Under the pieces are notes generated by a model. It ran no database searches and was not told the DNA's origin. It saw nothing but the letters and a program-made list of their open reading frames with translations. A DNA stretch of 5,053 bases from Gemmatimonadota bacterium (GTDB lineage Bacteria; Latescibacterota; UBA2968; UBA8231), in the NCBI GenBank assembly GCA_026706165.1, contig JAPOZF010000114.1:1-5053 (forward strand), written 5' to 3'. This document shows, piece by piece, positions 1 to 5,053 of the stretch; within the stretch, counting starts at the first letter, position 1, and every line of letters starts with the position of its first letter. Made by a program: the position numbers and the translations under genes.

Positions 1-130
1 CCTCGACGGCGTGGAATGCAAAAAAACCGGATCTCGAAGCCTGTCGAAACGTCTTTTCAATGCTTAGATTAAAGTTGCGGTTTTCAAGACGAAATTCAGC
101 TTGTGAATGATCCCATACTGGCTTTGAGAA
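1..130. other. AT-richer leader upstream of the first small gene
   Basis: This stretch is clearly richer in A and T than the rest of the window and includes a run of seven A at 20-26. All three forward frames close within it (stops at 65-67, 70-72 and 108-110), so at most the last residues of an upstream gene could be present, and none is recognisable. A spaced inverted repeat CGTCTT (50-55) / AAGACG (86-91) is visible. A promoter for the 131-394 gene is expected here, but no -35/-10 pair with good spacing stands out. The closest -10-like hexamers are TAGATT (65-70) and CATACT (114-119), and neither has a matching -35. Confidence 0.35.
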
Positions 131-394
131 ATGGCAAAAGAACGCAAATCAGCGTATCGCTCCCAGTTTGACGGTCACCGCCGCCTCGCAGCGGCAGTCA
201 TCCTGCAAGCCATCAAAGACATGGCTGCGGGCCCAACCAGTCAGGACCAGGTGAGTGCCGTGGAGTTTCTCCAGGGAGACATGTGGCCCTTTTCCGACGT
301 CCTCGATCTCCCGGCTGACGGCGCCGCCCTCCAGGATTACCTGAAAACGATCAGAACGGATTTCTTCGAAGAAGAACCGTCTCCCGCAAGCTAG
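131..394 (+). CDS. small hypothetical protein, 87 aa
   Basis: This is an ATG-started frame of 87 codons ending in TAG. I do not recognise a named family. The product is soluble-looking, with no signal peptide or membrane segment. It has a basic N-terminus (MAKERKSAYRSQF), a helical stretch at about 18-33, a middle part FLQGDMWPFSDVLDLPADG (about 46-64) and an acidic C-terminal tail with FFEEE. The order Ala-rich helix, FL-x-G, an aromatic/Trp residue, a short hydrophobic turn and a final helix resembles small accessory proteins found near phage and plasmid genes, but this is only an impression. Codon use is less GC-biased (AAA, GAA, TCA, TAT) than in the genes downstream, which could mean horizontal origin. 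The ribosome binding site is weak (TTTGAGAA directly before ATG). Coding status is likely but unproven; function unknown. Confidence 0.55.
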   Translation: MAKERKSAYRSQFDGHRRLAAAVILQAIKDMAAGPTSQDQVSAVEFLQGDMWPFSDVLDLPADGAALQDYLKTIRTDFFEEEPSPAS

Positions 395-514
395 GGGCTC
401 TCCTTCACTTCCTCAAGGGTTTCAGTTGCGAACGGAGCAGTCCCTGGCGGGCCTGCTCCGGCGACGGGTGAATTTCCACCGGCTCCCGGGGGAAGGAAAC
501 CCGTTCAATCTCCG

Positions 515-994
515 GTGTACTGCGCGACCATCGAGAGCCCGCTTGGCGCGTTGCTGCTGGCCTGGACAGAGAGTGGTTTGACCCGGGTGAGCTTTCTCGA
601 AGGCAGCAAGGCGATCGAGCCGGATTCCGGCTGGACGCCCGCACCGGATCCAGCTTTCGGGGCCCGCCGGCAGCTCGATTCCTATTTCGCCGGAGACCTG
701 AACCAGTTCGATCTGCCGCTTGCACCCTGCGGCACCGCTTTTCAGCAGCACGTGTGGAGGGAGCTTGCCAGAATCCCTTTCGCGAGGACGGCTTCGTACG
801 GGGAGATCGCGCGGCGTGTCGGCAGGCCGAAGGCGAGTCGCGCCGTAGGGGCAGCCAACGGCAACAATCCTCTCCCCATAATCGTCCCGTGCCACCGTGT
901 CGTCGGCAGCGATGGCAGCCTTACCGGCTATTCAGGGGGAGTGGAAATAAAGGAATTCCTGCTCGCCCACGAAGCCCGTTGCGCTGCTCGCTGA
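515..994 (+). CDS. ogt: methylated-DNA--[protein]-cysteine S-methyltransferase (Ogt/MGMT type)
   Basis: This is a DNA repair suicide enzyme that transfers the alkyl group from O6-alkylguanine (and O4-alkylthymine) to its own cysteine. The 159-residue product matches the usual size of a stand-alone alkyltransferase without an Ada metal-binding domain. The N-terminal domain (about 1-70) begins with TIESPLGALLLAW. The DNA-binding domain has the helix-turn-helix TASYGEIARRVGRPKASRAVG (about 92-112) with Arg109 at the arginine-finger position. Asn118 sits at the hinge position, followed by the active-site box IVPCHRV with nucleophile Cys126 and His127. Tyr139 and Glu153 fall at the spacing expected from human MGMT Tyr158 and Glu172. 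All key residues are intact, so the enzyme should be active. The GTG start is the only standard start codon in frame after the stop at 392-394. The purine-rich GGAAGGAAA (491-499) lies about 15 bases upstream, which is too far for an ideal Shine-Dalgarno site, so initiation may be weak or leaderless. Confidence 0.95.
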   Translation: MYCATIESPLGALLLAWTESGLTRVSFLEGSKAIEPDSGWTPAPDPAFGARRQLDSYFAGDLNQFDLPLAPCGTAFQQHVWRELARIPFARTASYGEIARRVGRPKASRAVGAANGNNPLPIIVPCHRVVGSDGSLTGYSGGVEIKEFLLAHEARCAAR

Positions 995-1006
995 CGGCAA
1001 TTCCTT

Positions 1007-1036
1007 CAGGAAGACCATCTGGGCCTCTTCCTGTTT
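1007..1036 (+). terminator. terminator-like hairpin after ogt
   Basis: A perfect 8-bp inverted repeat, CAGGAAGA (1007-1014) and TCTTCCTG (1026-1033), encloses an 11-base loop and is followed by only three T residues (1034-1036). It begins 12 bases after the ogt stop codon, the right place for a transcription end. The short T tract and moderate stem make it a weak intrinsic terminator at best; it could instead act as a 3' stabilising structure. Confidence 0.4.
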
Positions 1037-1126
1037 GAAGGTGAACGGCAACCGGCGGGGGACCTGCGGGATGGCGTTTGCTCTGCGGCGTCTCCATTTG
1101 ATCCGGCTCCGCTCGCATGACAGGCG

Positions 1127-1158
1127 ATGCAGGCAGGGGGTTGCCGGTGCCCCTGCAT
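1127..1158. repeat. overlapping GC-rich inverted repeats (possible alternative RNA hairpins)
   Basis: ATGCAGG (1127-1133) is the exact reverse complement of CCTGCAT (1152-1158), and GCAGGGG (1133-1139) is the exact reverse complement of CCCCTGC (1150-1156). The right arms overlap, so only one of the two 7-bp stems can form at a time. No T run follows, so it does not look like an intrinsic terminator. It may be an operator, an RNA structure in a leader, or chance in GC-rich DNA. Confidence 0.35.
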
Positions 1159-1366
1159 GGTTCCTCTGGGGGGCGCTCGATCTCCTGACCTCCAGTTCTG
1201 TACATCTCGCGTCGCCGTTTATCTGCCCATCGGCCCCGACTGCCCATTGAAGAAGCGCGTCTAAGGGTTTCCCGGCGGCCGGGGGCAGGAGATCGATTGA
1301 GTAGCGGCCGGTGCGTGACTACCCATACTTTTTGCGCCTACCGATCGCAGGCAGGTACCGATCACA

Positions 1367-2140
1367 GTGTTCAGGCACGCACAGTTGTCGTTGGAGGAGA
1401 AGGTCCCGCGGGCACGCGCGCGTCCTGTCTTTCCAAGGTCCCGTTTCGCAACTCCCTGGCGGGTCTTCGATCTCGTGGTGCTTCCTCCGGGAGAAGCGGC
1501 CGAATCCCCGGACGGCGATTGCGAGCAGGGGTTCCTAATCCTGAAGGGGGAGGCCGTGTTCGAAGGCAACGGCGACGCCGCAGAGGTAAGAGAAACTGCG
1601 GCCGTTGTCGCTACGGGAGCCTCACGCCTGCGGGCGACGGCGAGGAGCTGCACCGCCCTGTCGATAGGGGTTTGCCTGCCGCAGGGGTCGCCGGCCGGTC
1701 ACCTGCGGATCGACTCGGTCGACCCCGCAAAGCTGAAGCGGCGGCCCTCCATTCACGGCGGGGGTGGAGAAATAGCGACCCGCCACATCTGGGGCCCAGG
1801 TGACTTCCTCAGCAGCTGGACCTTTCTCGACCACGCGATTCTGTCTCCAGGAAGCGCCGTCGGCTACCACTACCACAAAGCGCTCGAGGAATGCTTCGTC
1901 ATACTCAGGGGCCGCGGCTACATGACCGTAGACGGGGACACCTTCGCGGTAGGACCGGGCTCGGTGACTTATCAGGGGGTCGAAAAGGGTCACGGCATCT
2001 ACAACCCCGGCAGCGCTCCGCTCGACTTCCTGCGCATCGCCGTTGCGATGCCCGGCGAGGAGGTCGCGACAATCGACCTCGACGACGACCTGAGCGCCAG
2101 GACCCCCGCGGATCAGCCAACGAAGCGAGGGACACAATGA
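1367..2140 (+). CDS. bicupin-type cupin domain protein
   Basis: This 257-residue protein is about the size of a two-domain cupin. The C-terminal barrel (about 155-228) carries both classical motifs. Motif 1 fits G-x5-H-x-H-x4-E-x6-G with Gly162, His168, His170, Glu175 and Gly182. Motif 2 ends in H-x3-N with His209 and Asn213. His168, His170, Glu175 and His209 therefore form a complete set of likely metal ligands. The N-terminal half (about 30-105, WRVFDLVVLPPGEAAE then EQGFLILKGEAVFEG) has the cupin strand pattern but lacks the histidines, so it is probably structural. Known bicupins include ureidoglycine aminohydrolase, dioxygenases and sugar isomerases; similarity is too general to choose one. 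The GTG start is the first in a frame that opens at 1319, with only a weak ribosome binding site (AGGCAGG near 1349-1355). The stop overlaps the start of the DUF3500 gene as ATGA, implying translational coupling. No signal peptide; cytoplasmic. Confidence 0.85.
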   Translation: MFRHAQLSLEEKVPRARARPVFPRSRFATPWRVFDLVVLPPGEAAESPDGDCEQGFLILKGEAVFEGNGDAAEVRETAAVVATGASRLRATARSCTALSIGVCLPQGSPAGHLRIDSVDPAKLKRRPSIHGGGGEIATRHIWGPGDFLSSWTFLDHAILSPGSAVGYHYHKALEECFVILRGRGYMTVDGDTFAVGPGSVTYQGVEKGHGIYNPGSAPLDFLRIAVAMPGEEVATIDLDDDLSARTPADQPTKRGTQ

Positions 2141-3120
2141 AAACCGAAGACAACATTGTCAGAACGGAGGCGGCGAGGCGCATGGCCGGCGCCGCTGCCG
2201 AGTTGCTGGCAAACTTCACCTCCGATCAGCGCGCCAAAGCGGTGGTGGGTTTCGACGATGAGGAACGGAAGAACTGGCACTACATTCCGCGCCGCCGGAC
2301 CGGGTTGCCTCTCAAGGAAATGGATGCCCGGCAGCGCGGCCTCACCCAGAACCTGGTCGCCACCGGCCTGAGCTCGGCCGCCCACAGGCGCGCCAACACC
2401 ATCATCGAGCTCGAACCCATCCTCGCCGAGATCGAAGGAGAGGGGCGGAAGTTCGCGCGCGACCCCGGCCTGTATTTCGTCACCCTGTTCGGCACCCCCG
2501 GCGGCGAGGGGACGTGGGGGTGGCGCTTCGAGGGGCATCACGTCTCGCTGAACAACACGGTTCTCGACGGGGAGCTGATTTCAGCAAGCCCGGTTTTTTT
2601 CGGCGCCAACCCGGCCGAGGTGCGCCACGGCGCCCAAGAGGGCCTGAGAGCCCTGAGAGAAGAGGAGGAGACGGCGCGCGGGCTATTGAACGATCTCGAC
2701 GGGGAGCAGCGGCGGCAGGCGGTAGTGGCAGGGGAAGCCCCTTCCGACATCCTCACCAGGGCGGTCCCCCACGTGCGCAACGAAGTGAAGGCGGAAGGAC
2801 TGGCAGGCGCGGACATGAACGCCGGCCAGCTTCAGCAGCTCAAGGATCTGGTCGCCGTCTACGTCGACCGCCTGCCCGAGGCGGTGGCGGCGCTGGAGCA
2901 CACCAGGCTGGAAGGCGCCGACTACGAAAAGGCCCACTTCGCCTGGGCCGGCCGGGCGGAGCGCGGACAGGGGCACTACTACCGGGTGCAGGGCCCGGCC
3001 TTCGTCGCCGAGTACGACAACACGCAAAACGACGCCAACCACATCCACGCAGTGTGGCGGGACCTGCAGAACGACTTCGGCGAGGACCTGCTGAAAGCCC
3101 ACTACCGCAAGGCACACTGA
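2137..3120 (+). CDS. DUF3500 family protein
   Basis: This 327-residue protein is recognisable as DUF3500, a family with no established activity that I know of. The chosen ATG overlaps the cupin stop (ATGA) and follows GCGAGG (2125-2130) at suitable spacing; the frame is open further upstream, but that part is a shadow of the cupin gene. Visible landmarks are an N-terminal helical part (FTSDQRAKAVVGFDDEERKNW, about 27-47), the segment HYIPRRRTGLPLKEMD (48-63), the block WGWRFEGHHVSLN (127-139), the motif FFGANPAEVRHG (154-165), two helical Glu/Arg-rich segments, and the C-terminal signature AEYDNTQNDANHIHAVWRD (291-309) followed by NDFG and HY. Clustered His, Asp and Asn residues in the two signature blocks could form a metal or active site; that is inference. 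No signal peptide or membrane segment is seen. Being coupled to the cupin gene and followed by an isomerase-like gene suggests a role in small-molecule or sugar metabolism. Confidence 0.88.
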   Translation: MKTEDNIVRTEAARRMAGAAAELLANFTSDQRAKAVVGFDDEERKNWHYIPRRRTGLPLKEMDARQRGLTQNLVATGLSSAAHRRANTIIELEPILAEIEGEGRKFARDPGLYFVTLFGTPGGEGTWGWRFEGHHVSLNNTVLDGELISASPVFFGANPAEVRHGAQEGLRALREEEETARGLLNDLDGEQRRQAVVAGEAPSDILTRAVPHVRNEVKAEGLAGADMNAGQLQQLKDLVAVYVDRLPEAVAALEHTRLEGADYEKAHFAWAGRAERGQGHYYRVQGPAFVAEYDNTQNDANHIHAVWRDLQNDFGEDLLKAHYRKAH

Positions 3121-3173
3121 TCCTCGACACGGTTGCCGGGGCTGCAAACGGCGGTCCGCCTGTACTGAACCCG

Positions 3174-3189
3174 AAAGAGGAGACGCCAG
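3174..3189 (+). promoter_or_regulatory. strong ribosome binding site of the isomerase-like gene
   Basis: AGAGGAG at 3176-3182 lies seven bases before the ATG at 3190. It is the best Shine-Dalgarno match on the forward strand of this window and fixes the start of the third operon gene, suggesting independent, efficient initiation rather than coupling to DUF3500. Confidence 0.75.
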
Positions 3190-3990
3190 ATGGCGAAAAC
3201 AGGGGTGGTGCACCACAACTGGGGCGGCTACGACCTCGAGGGGTTTGCCGCCAGGGCAGCGGAGATCGGCTACCGGTACTGCGAGCTGCAGTTCCGGGAC
3301 GTGTGGTCGGACGAGACCCGGGAAGGGGAAAGGGCTGCCGTGGAGGTCCGGGAAATGCTCGAGCGCCACGGCATGTCGGTGAGCGCCGTTGCGGCGGGCA
3401 ACAACTTTCTCCGGGCCGACCCGGCGCAACAGGAAGCGGAAATCGACCGCTACCGAAAGCTGTGCGAGTGGATTCCACACACCGGCACCGACGTCGTGCG
3501 CAGCGACGGAGGCTGGGGAGAAGAGGTTCCCCGGGACCGGTGGGACGGCACGATGCTGGAGGCGTTCAAGCGCTGCGTGGACTTCGCCGAGACTTCGGGA
3601 GTGCGCATCGCCCTCGACAACCACGGGATGGCGACAAACGACGGCGAGTGGCAGGTGAGCCTGATAGAACGGGTCGGTTCCAGGCGGCTCGGGGTCAACC
3701 TCGATACCATGAACTACCGCTGGGCGGGTTGGGACATCGAGCGCTGCAACCGGTTCTACGAGTTGGTGGCGCCCCACGTGTTTCACGTCCATATAAAAGA
3801 TGGGACGGGTTCGCGGCAGCAGTACCGGGGGAAAGTGCTCGGGGAAGGGGAAATCGACCTCGGACACGCAGCCGCCTGCGTGAAGGAAGCGGGGTACGAC
3901 GGGGTCTGGGCGGTAGAGTACGAAGGAGAGGAAACCCCCGGGGCGGTCGGGTTCGAAAAATGCTACGAGTGGAGGGCCGCGCACATGTGA
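3190..3990 (+). CDS. sugar phosphate isomerase/epimerase-like TIM-barrel protein
   Basis: The 266-residue product has the layout of the xylose-isomerase-like TIM barrel (AP endonuclease family 2) superfamily, whose members are metal-dependent isomerases, epimerases or dehydratases acting on sugars, inositols or related compounds. In order it shows an N-terminal strand with HHNW (8-11), the second strand YCELQFRDVW (30-39), VSAVAAGNN (64-72) for the third, VRIALDNHG (138-146), LGVNLDTMNYRW (167-178), HVFHVHIKDG (196-205), VLGEGEIDL (216-224) and WAVEYEGEE (240-248). Likely metal or catalytic residues are Asp143 or His145, Asp172, His201 and Glu243 or Glu245. The usual Glu of the E-N-H motif is Asp143 here. 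Length is typical (about 260-290), with no signal peptide. The gene follows DUF3500 by 69 bases with its own strong ribosome binding site, so it probably belongs to the same transcript. The exact substrate cannot be told from sequence. Confidence 0.88.
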   Translation: MAKTGVVHHNWGGYDLEGFAARAAEIGYRYCELQFRDVWSDETREGERAAVEVREMLERHGMSVSAVAAGNNFLRADPAQQEAEIDRYRKLCEWIPHTGTDVVRSDGGWGEEVPRDRWDGTMLEAFKRCVDFAETSGVRIALDNHGMATNDGEWQVSLIERVGSRRLGVNLDTMNYRWAGWDIERCNRFYELVAPHVFHVHIKDGTGSRQQYRGKVLGEGEIDLGHAAACVKEAGYDGVWAVEYEGEETPGAVGFEKCYEWRAAHM

Positions 3991-4042
3991 GGGAGCCTGC
4001 TGCAGGGAAGACTCCGGCGGCGGGGGCAGCGCATAGAGACAA
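3991..4042. other. convergent junction between the operon and the methyltransferase gene
   Basis: The two genes point at each other with 52 bases between their stop codons. The only notable structure is a 7-bp inverted repeat, GCAGGGA (4002-4008) and TCCCTGC (4050-4056), with a 41-base loop. No T run follows on either strand, so I do not call a terminator. Transcription from either side could run into the other gene. Confidence 0.4.
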
Positions 4043-5008
4043 CTAACTCTCCCTGCCCGTCTCCGGATCCAGGGCTTCCAACAAATTGCATGCCTCCGAG
4101 AAGTACCCTTCATCCAGCTCGAACCCCAGGCAGGAGATGCCCAGCCCCTTGCACGCCAGGGCGGTGTGTCCGAGCCCGAGGAAGGGGTCCATGACGCGGT
4201 CGATCCGTTGCAGCCCGTGCAGCCGGATGCACATTTCGGGCACCCTGACCGGGAACGTAGCCGGGTGGGGCCGTTCCCGGTCGCGGCTCTGAATCGTCCG
4301 GTACGGAATGAACCAGGTGTTCCCTCGGCAGCGCAGGTCGTCCTTCGCCCCCGACCATCTGCCGACGTTGGACTTGTCCTGGTACTCCACTCCGACCGCG
4401 AGTCGGTCGAGCTCGACGTCCCCGAACCTGGTCAGGTGGAAGATGAACTCGTGGCAGTCGTTGACGTAGCGCCTGCTGTTGATCGGCTTGTAGTGGCCAA
4501 CGGTGACGCTCTTCGCAGGCGCCTCGGCGTCACCGGAATTTCCGCTTCCGGCAGTGCAGGATGAGCCTCCGGATATACCCTGCGATTCGGAAATCCCTCC
4601 GAGGGTGCCCTGGGCCTGCCCGGAGTCGATGGCGATCGATTTGATCCAGTGCAAGGTGTTCTGCAGCGCGAACCGGCTGCGGAGCCGCTGAAGGATCTCG
4701 AAGGGCCCCCAGGGTTCCGAAGGTTTACCCGACACGTTGAGGAACAGCGATCCGTGACGGCTCAACACCCGGAGCAGGGCGTCTCCCCATGCCTCGACCC
4801 AGTCGAGGTACTCGGCTCGCGGGACCTTGTCGTCGTATGATCCGTAGGCGACCCCCAGGTTGTAGGGGGGCGAAGTCACCACGACATCGACAGATTCCGG
4901 TTCCACCAGCTCCTGCATTCCGGTGATGCAGTCCCGCCGGTGGAGGATGATTTCGCCGCCTGTATCGAGGGGAAAGATTTCACACCCTGGATCTGGTCGA
5001 ACCGACAT
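4043..5008 (-). CDS. site-specific DNA methyltransferase (beta-type N6-adenine or N4-cytosine)
   Basis: This enzyme transfers a methyl group from S-adenosylmethionine to an exocyclic amino group of DNA. The 321-residue product has the catalytic motif IV TSPPYN at 45-50 near the N-terminus, and the SAM-binding motif I DPFLGLGHTALA at 274-285, followed by the motif II-like GFELDEGYF (295-303). The order IV, target recognition part, X, I is that of the beta class. Motif X-like RPHPATFPVRVPEMCIRLHG is at 246-265. Ser in TSPPY is frequent in N4-cytosine enzymes but does not exclude N6-adenine, so the modified base and target are undetermined. A 39-residue Gly/Ser-rich segment (129-167) interrupts the middle of the protein. 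The ATG start has a GAGG site (complement of 5014-5017) at good spacing. No restriction endonuclease is visible: downstream on this strand lies the convergent operon, so any partner must be beyond 5053; otherwise it is an orphan methyltransferase. Confidence 0.93.
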   Translation of the reverse strand: MSVRPDPGCEIFPLDTGGEIILHRRDCITGMQELVEPESVDVVVTSPPYNLGVAYGSYDDKVPRAEYLDWVEAWGDALLRVLSRHGSLFLNVSGKPSEPWGPFEILQRLRSRFALQNTLHWIKSIAIDSGQAQGTLGGISESQGISGGSSCTAGSGNSGDAEAPAKSVTVGHYKPINSRRYVNDCHEFIFHLTRFGDVELDRLAVGVEYQDKSNVGRWSGAKDDLRCRGNTWFIPYRTIQSRDRERPHPATFPVRVPEMCIRLHGLQRIDRVMDPFLGLGHTALACKGLGISCLGFELDEGYFSEACNLLEALDPETGRES

Positions 5009-5053
5009 TTTTTCCTCGATCTGTTCCGGAGCTCAGTCGCTGTACGGTCTTTT
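5009..5053 (-). promoter_or_regulatory. upstream region and ribosome binding site of the methyltransferase gene
   Basis: On the reverse strand the 45 bases before the methyltransferase ATG contain GATCGAGGAAAAA, a clear Shine-Dalgarno site (GAGG at 5017-5014) followed by an A-rich spacer. No promoter can be recognised in so little sequence. One reverse frame has a TGA at 5035-5033, 24 bases before the ATG, so an upstream gene in the same direction could end here and form an operon with the methyltransferase; the sequence is too short to tell. Confidence 0.45.

Larger units (their letters stand above)
995..1366. other. non-coding stretch between ogt and the cupin operon
   Basis: No convincing gene lies here. 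The longest forward frame (1035-1250, TTG start) encodes a low-complexity Arg/Leu/Ser-rich product unlike a folded protein, and the reverse frames are similar. The region contains the hairpin at 1007-1033, the overlapping inverted repeats at 1127-1158, and two copies of GCGGCCGG (1275-1282 and 1304-1311) 29 bases apart, each containing the palindrome CGGCCG. The cupin reading frame opens only after a TGA at 1316-1318. Because the downstream genes run in one direction, their promoter and any operator most likely sit here. I could not identify a well-spaced -35/-10 pair; TTGAGT (1297-1302) and CATACT (1324-1329) are 21 bases apart, which is too far. Confidence 0.45.

Noticed and set aside
362..373. 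Perfect 12-base palindrome TTCTTCGAAGAA near the end of the small gene
   Set aside because: It lies in coding sequence for FFEE-type residues and has no loop or T tract. An operator at a gene's 3' end is unlikely, and chance is sufficient.
392..515. The small gene and ogt are in the same frame with no stop between the TAG at 392-394 and the ogt start, suggesting readthrough or a split gene
   Set aside because: Forty stop-free codons are unremarkable in GC-rich DNA, the intervening translation is low-complexity Gly/Pro/Ser, and the ogt start agrees with the normal N-terminus of the family.
1035..1250. Possible small gene with a TTG start between ogt and the cupin
   Set aside because: It begins inside the T run of the ogt terminator-like hairpin, has no good ribosome binding site, and its product is compositionally biased with no domain-like pattern.
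112..1329. Shared octamer CCCATACT at 112-119 and 1322-1329, upstream of two genes
   Set aside because: Its distance to the start codon differs (11 versus 37 bases), no -35 element accompanies either copy, and one shared octamer between two such regions is not strongly significant.
1891..2136. Upstream extension of the DUF3500 frame by 82 codons
   Set aside because: It overlaps the C-terminal cupin domain in another frame and is Arg-rich shadow sequence. The ATG at 2137 has a ribosome binding site and the typical ATGA overlap.
2514..4113. Very long frames overlapping DUF3500 and the isomerase gene: a forward frame at 2514-4046 (510 codons) and a reverse frame at 2683-4113 (476 codons)
   Set aside because: Both are Arg/Gly/Pro- or Val/Pro-rich shadows caused by high GC at third codon positions of the real genes. 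They run through gene boundaries and resemble no protein family.

Overview
The window is a 5 kb piece of a GC-rich bacterial chromosome with tightly packed genes. High GC at third codon positions, GTG as well as ATG starts, and strong purine-rich Shine-Dalgarno sites before two genes fit a free-living bacterium such as an Actinomycetota/Rubrobacter-like, Chloroflexota or other soil lineage. Nothing here (no rRNA or other phylogenetic marker) fixes the taxon. No tRNA, rRNA, CRISPR array, insertion sequence or complete mobile element was seen.

Layout, left to right. (1) 1-130 is an AT-richer leader with no recognisable gene. (2) 131-394 (+) encodes a small, unrecognised 87-residue protein. (3) 515-994 (+) encodes an Ogt-type O6-alkylguanine-DNA alkyltransferase with all key residues, followed by a terminator-like hairpin. 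(4) 995-1366 is about 370 bases without a convincing gene, but with GC-rich inverted repeats. It is the only sizeable upstream region for the next gene set. (5) 1367-3990 (+) is a three-gene operon-like unit: a two-domain cupin, a DUF3500 protein whose start overlaps the cupin stop (ATGA), and a xylose-isomerase-like TIM-barrel protein with a strong ribosome binding site 69 bases further on. (6) 4043-5008 (-) is a beta-type DNA amino-methyltransferase, convergent with the operon and separated from it by 52 bases.

The most interesting part is the cupin/DUF3500/isomerase unit. A metal-binding cupin, a DUF3500 protein of unknown activity and a sugar isomerase/epimerase-like enzyme are translationally linked or closely spaced, which suggests one small-molecule (probably carbohydrate-related) catabolic or detoxification pathway. 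No transporter or regulator for it lies inside the window. The methyltransferase carries an unusual Gly/Ser-rich internal segment and has no visible restriction partner. A partner could only be beyond the right edge. The Ogt gene is an ordinary DNA-repair gene.
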